This document shows, piece after piece, positions 22,590 through 24,199 of a DNA stretch of 24,199 bases. Under the pieces are notes generated by a model. The model was given only the letters and a program-made list of their open reading frames with translations. It ran no database searches and had not been told where the DNA came from. The position numbers and the translations under genes are program-made. This DNA comes from VFKE01 sp031400955 (GTDB lineage: Bacteria > Verrucomicrobiota > Verrucomicrobiia > Verrucomicrobiales > Verrucomicrobiaceae), in NCBI GenBank assembly GCA_031400955.1, contig JANNQW010000227.1, positions 1 to 24,199 of the forward strand. The letters are read 5' to 3'. Position 1 is the first letter of the stretch; each line of letters begins with the position of its first letter.

Positions 22590-24077
22590 ATGGGAAAACC
22601 AACAGGCTTTATCGAATTCGAGCGTGAAATTCCGGTCGACCGGCCACCGCTGGAGCGCATCAAGGATTGGGGTGAATTTCATGTGCACATGCCTGAGACC
22701 AGCCTACACACTCAGGGATCGCGCTGCATGGATTGCGGGATTCCATTCTGTCACACCGGCACGCTCATCAGCGGCATGGCTAGCGGCTGCCCGATCAACA
22801 ATCTCATCCCCGAATGGAACGATCTTGTCTATCGCGGACTCTGGAAGGAGGCGCTCGAGCGCTTGCACAAGACTAACAACTTTCCCGAGTTCACTGGGCG
22901 CGTTTGTCCGGCTCCATGTGAAGGATCATGCGTGCTGGGAATTAACAACCCGCCGGTCACGATCAAGAATCTCGAAGTCGCGATCATCGACAAGGGCTGG
23001 GATGAAGGCTGGGTCACACCTGAGCCACCGCAGAAGCGCACTGGCAAGAAGGTTGCCATTATCGGCTCCGGCCCTGCGGGTTTGAGCGCCGCCGCACAAC
23101 TCAACAAGGCCGGTCACACGGTCACGGTTTACGAACGTGCCGACCGGCCCGGAGGCTTGCTTATGTATGGCATTCCCAACATGAAGCTCGACAAAAATGA
23201 AGTGGTGCTCCGCCGCATTAAATTGCTGGAAGACGAAGGTGTGAAGTTCATCTGCAATACCGAAGTCGGCAAAGACATCACCAGCGAATCACTGCTTAAG
23301 GATTTCGACGCCGTGGTTTTGTGCACAGGAGCCACCAAGCCGAGGGATCTTCCCATCGAAGGGCGGCAATTGAAAGGCGTTCACTTTGCGATGGATTTTC
23401 TTACCGCGAACACCAAGGCGGTTCTCGATCAACACAAGAACGGCACTTTCATCAACGCCGCAGGCAAAGATGTCATCATCATCGGCGGCGGTGACACCGG
23501 CACCGACTGCGTGGGCACTTCGATGCGGCATGGCTGCAAGAGCCTTGTGCAAATCGAAATATTGCCCAAGCCGCCGCTGGAACGCGCGAAGGATAATCCA
23601 TGGCCCGAGTGGCCCAAGACTTACAAGATGGATTACGGTCAGGAAGAAGCTGCCGCCAGGTTCGGCGATGACCCACGCGTCTATGTCACCACCGCGACCC
23701 GATTCGATGGTGATGAAAATGGCAATGTGAAAGCGGTTCACACCGTGCAGGTCGAGTGGGCCAAGAATGACAAGGGTCAGTTCATTCCCAAAAATATTCC
23801 CGGCACCGAAAAAGTTCTGCCGGCGCAGTTGGTATTGCTCGCGATGGGCTTCCTCGGCCCCGAACAACCGTTGTTGGACGCGCTCAATGTCGAGCGAGAC
23901 GCCCGAAGCAATGTGAAAGCCGAACACGGCAAATACACCACGAGCCTCCCTGGAGTTTTCGCGGCTGGCGACTGCCGTCGCGGCCAGAGTCTGGTCGTAT
24001 GGGCTTTCAACGAAGGTCGCGGAGCTGCGAAAGCCTGTGATCTTTATCTGATGGGCGCGACGGACTTGCCGTGCTGA
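22590..24077 (+). CDS. gltD: Glutamate synthase, small (beta) subunit, NADPH-dependent
   Basis: GltD passes electrons from NADPH through FAD and iron-sulfur clusters to GltB. The 495-residue protein has an N-terminal cysteine-rich domain supplying the 4Fe-4S clusters: Cys46, Cys49, Cys54 (RCMDCGIPFCH) and Cys67, then Cys106, Cys110, Cys114 (VCPAPCEGSC). The FAD-binding GSGPAGLSAA follows at 159-168, with YERADRPGGLLMYGIP after it. The second nucleotide-binding (NADPH) motif is GGGDTGTDCVGTS (299-311). The FAD C-terminal motif GVFAAGDCRRG lies near the end, followed by VVWAFNEGR. The size is typical. It starts 47 bases after gltB on the same strand, so the two are cotranscribed. No Shine-Dalgarno sequence is visible. 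Confidence 0.97.
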   Translation: MGKPTGFIEFEREIPVDRPPLERIKDWGEFHVHMPETSLHTQGSRCMDCGIPFCHTGTLISGMASGCPINNLIPEWNDLVYRGLWKEALERLHKTNNFPEFTGRVCPAPCEGSCVLGINNPPVTIKNLEVAIIDKGWDEGWVTPEPPQKRTGKKVAIIGSGPAGLSAAAQLNKAGHTVTVYERADRPGGLLMYGIPNMKLDKNEVVLRRIKLLEDEGVKFICNTEVGKDITSESLLKDFDAVVLCTGATKPRDLPIEGRQLKGVHFAMDFLTANTKAVLDQHKNGTFINAAGKDVIIIGGGDTGTDCVGTSMRHGCKSLVQIEILPKPPLERAKDNPWPEWPKTYKMDYGQEEAAARFGDDPRVYVTTATRFDGDENGNVKAVHTVQVEWAKNDKGQFIPKNIPGTEKVLPAQLVLLAMGFLGPEQPLLDALNVERDARSNVKAEHGKYTTSLPGVFAAGDCRRGQSLVVWAFNEGRGAAKACDLYLMGATDLPC

Positions 24078-24145
24078 AAGTAGTCCGCGAGTCTCTTCGC
24101 GGTTTTGGATTTGAAGAACTCGCGAAGGGACTCGCGAGTTACTTT
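24077..24145. repeat. Large imperfect inverted repeat after gltBD, possible bidirectional terminator
   Basis: Arms at 24077-24101 and 24121-24145 are complementary at 21 of 25 positions around a 19-base loop. The core reads CGCGAGTCTCTTCGCG on the left and CGCGAAGGGACTCGCG on the right. The right arm also contains an internal palindrome, AACTCGCG/CGCGAGTT (24118-24139). It begins at the last base of the gltD stop codon and ends inside the stop codon of the possible convergent gene, a good position for a terminator acting in both directions. The right arm ends in TTACTTT, a poor T-tract. The GC-rich design suggests a dispersed repeat adopted as a terminator. Confidence 0.6.
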
Positions 24146-24197
24146 ATAGGAACCCGAGGTTGGTGTTGCTGAAGTTTCCGATGTTGCCGAACACGGA
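24144..24197 (-). CDS. 3' end of a convergent unknown gene (partial)
   Basis: Read from the window edge on the minus strand, one frame gives SVFGNIGNFSNTNLGFL followed by TAA at 24146-24144. The Gly/Asn/Phe pattern looks like the natural end of a protein, for example a surface or repeat protein, and the frame closes exactly at the inverted repeat that follows gltD. Seventeen residues cannot identify a family, and the other minus frames also stay open for part of this short stretch. Confidence 0.35.
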   Translation of the reverse strand, partial: SVFGNIGNFSNTNLGFL

Positions 24198-24199
24198 GG

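Noticed and set aside
1..24199. CRISPR arrays, tRNA or rRNA genes, insertion sequences, phage or toxin-antitoxin modules
   Set aside because: No regularly spaced direct repeats, cloverleaf-type sequences, transposase or integrase motifs were seen on either strand.

Overview
The window looks like a chromosomal segment from a member of the Verrucomicrobiota, or a close relative in the PVC group, with moderately high GC. The pointers are a ddl-ftsQ-ftsA-ftsZ cell-division cluster with a divergent FtsZ carrying a very long acidic tail, a secreted EF-hand/redoxin/cytochrome c/copper-monooxygenase fusion of a kind I associate with Planctomycetes and Verrucomicrobia, and GC-rich palindromic intergenic repeats. 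The phylum call is an inference (about 0.65). There is no rRNA, tRNA, CRISPR array, transposase, integrase or phage gene.

Layout. 1-2618: end of an unknown gene overlapping a Lys/Asp/Pro-rich disordered protein, an NlpC/P60-type cell-wall peptidase, one possible small Cys-rich protein, and about 500 bases of apparently non-coding DNA with palindromes. 2619-7654 (minus): ddl, ftsQ, ftsA, ftsZ, which make D-Ala-D-Ala for peptidoglycan and build the divisome. 7655-9411: an AT-rich control region, a YkgJ-type Cys-cluster protein, an unassigned 229-residue protein and a 151-base palindromic repeat element. 9412-11714: a Tat-exported TIM-barrel sugar isomerase/epimerase-like protein, divergent from a lipoyl/octanoyl transferase plus gamma-glutamylcyclotransferase-like pair, then a rhodanese gene remnant. 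11816-14050: the multidomain secreted redox protein. 14125-17556 (minus): deoC, a full aldehyde dehydrogenase and a half-length aldehyde dehydrogenase without catalytic residues. DeoC releases acetaldehyde from deoxyribose-5-phosphate and the dehydrogenase could oxidise it. 17956-24077 (plus): gltB-gltD, NADPH-dependent glutamate synthase, followed by a large inverted repeat and the possible 3' end of a convergent gene.

Most starts lack a Shine-Dalgarno sequence; several dcw leaders are pyrimidine-rich instead. No obvious new defence or mobile system was found. The most interesting items are the four-module redox fusion, the catalytically empty ALDH beside DERA, the FtsZ with altered T3/T7 loops, and two or three families of dispersed palindromic repeats.
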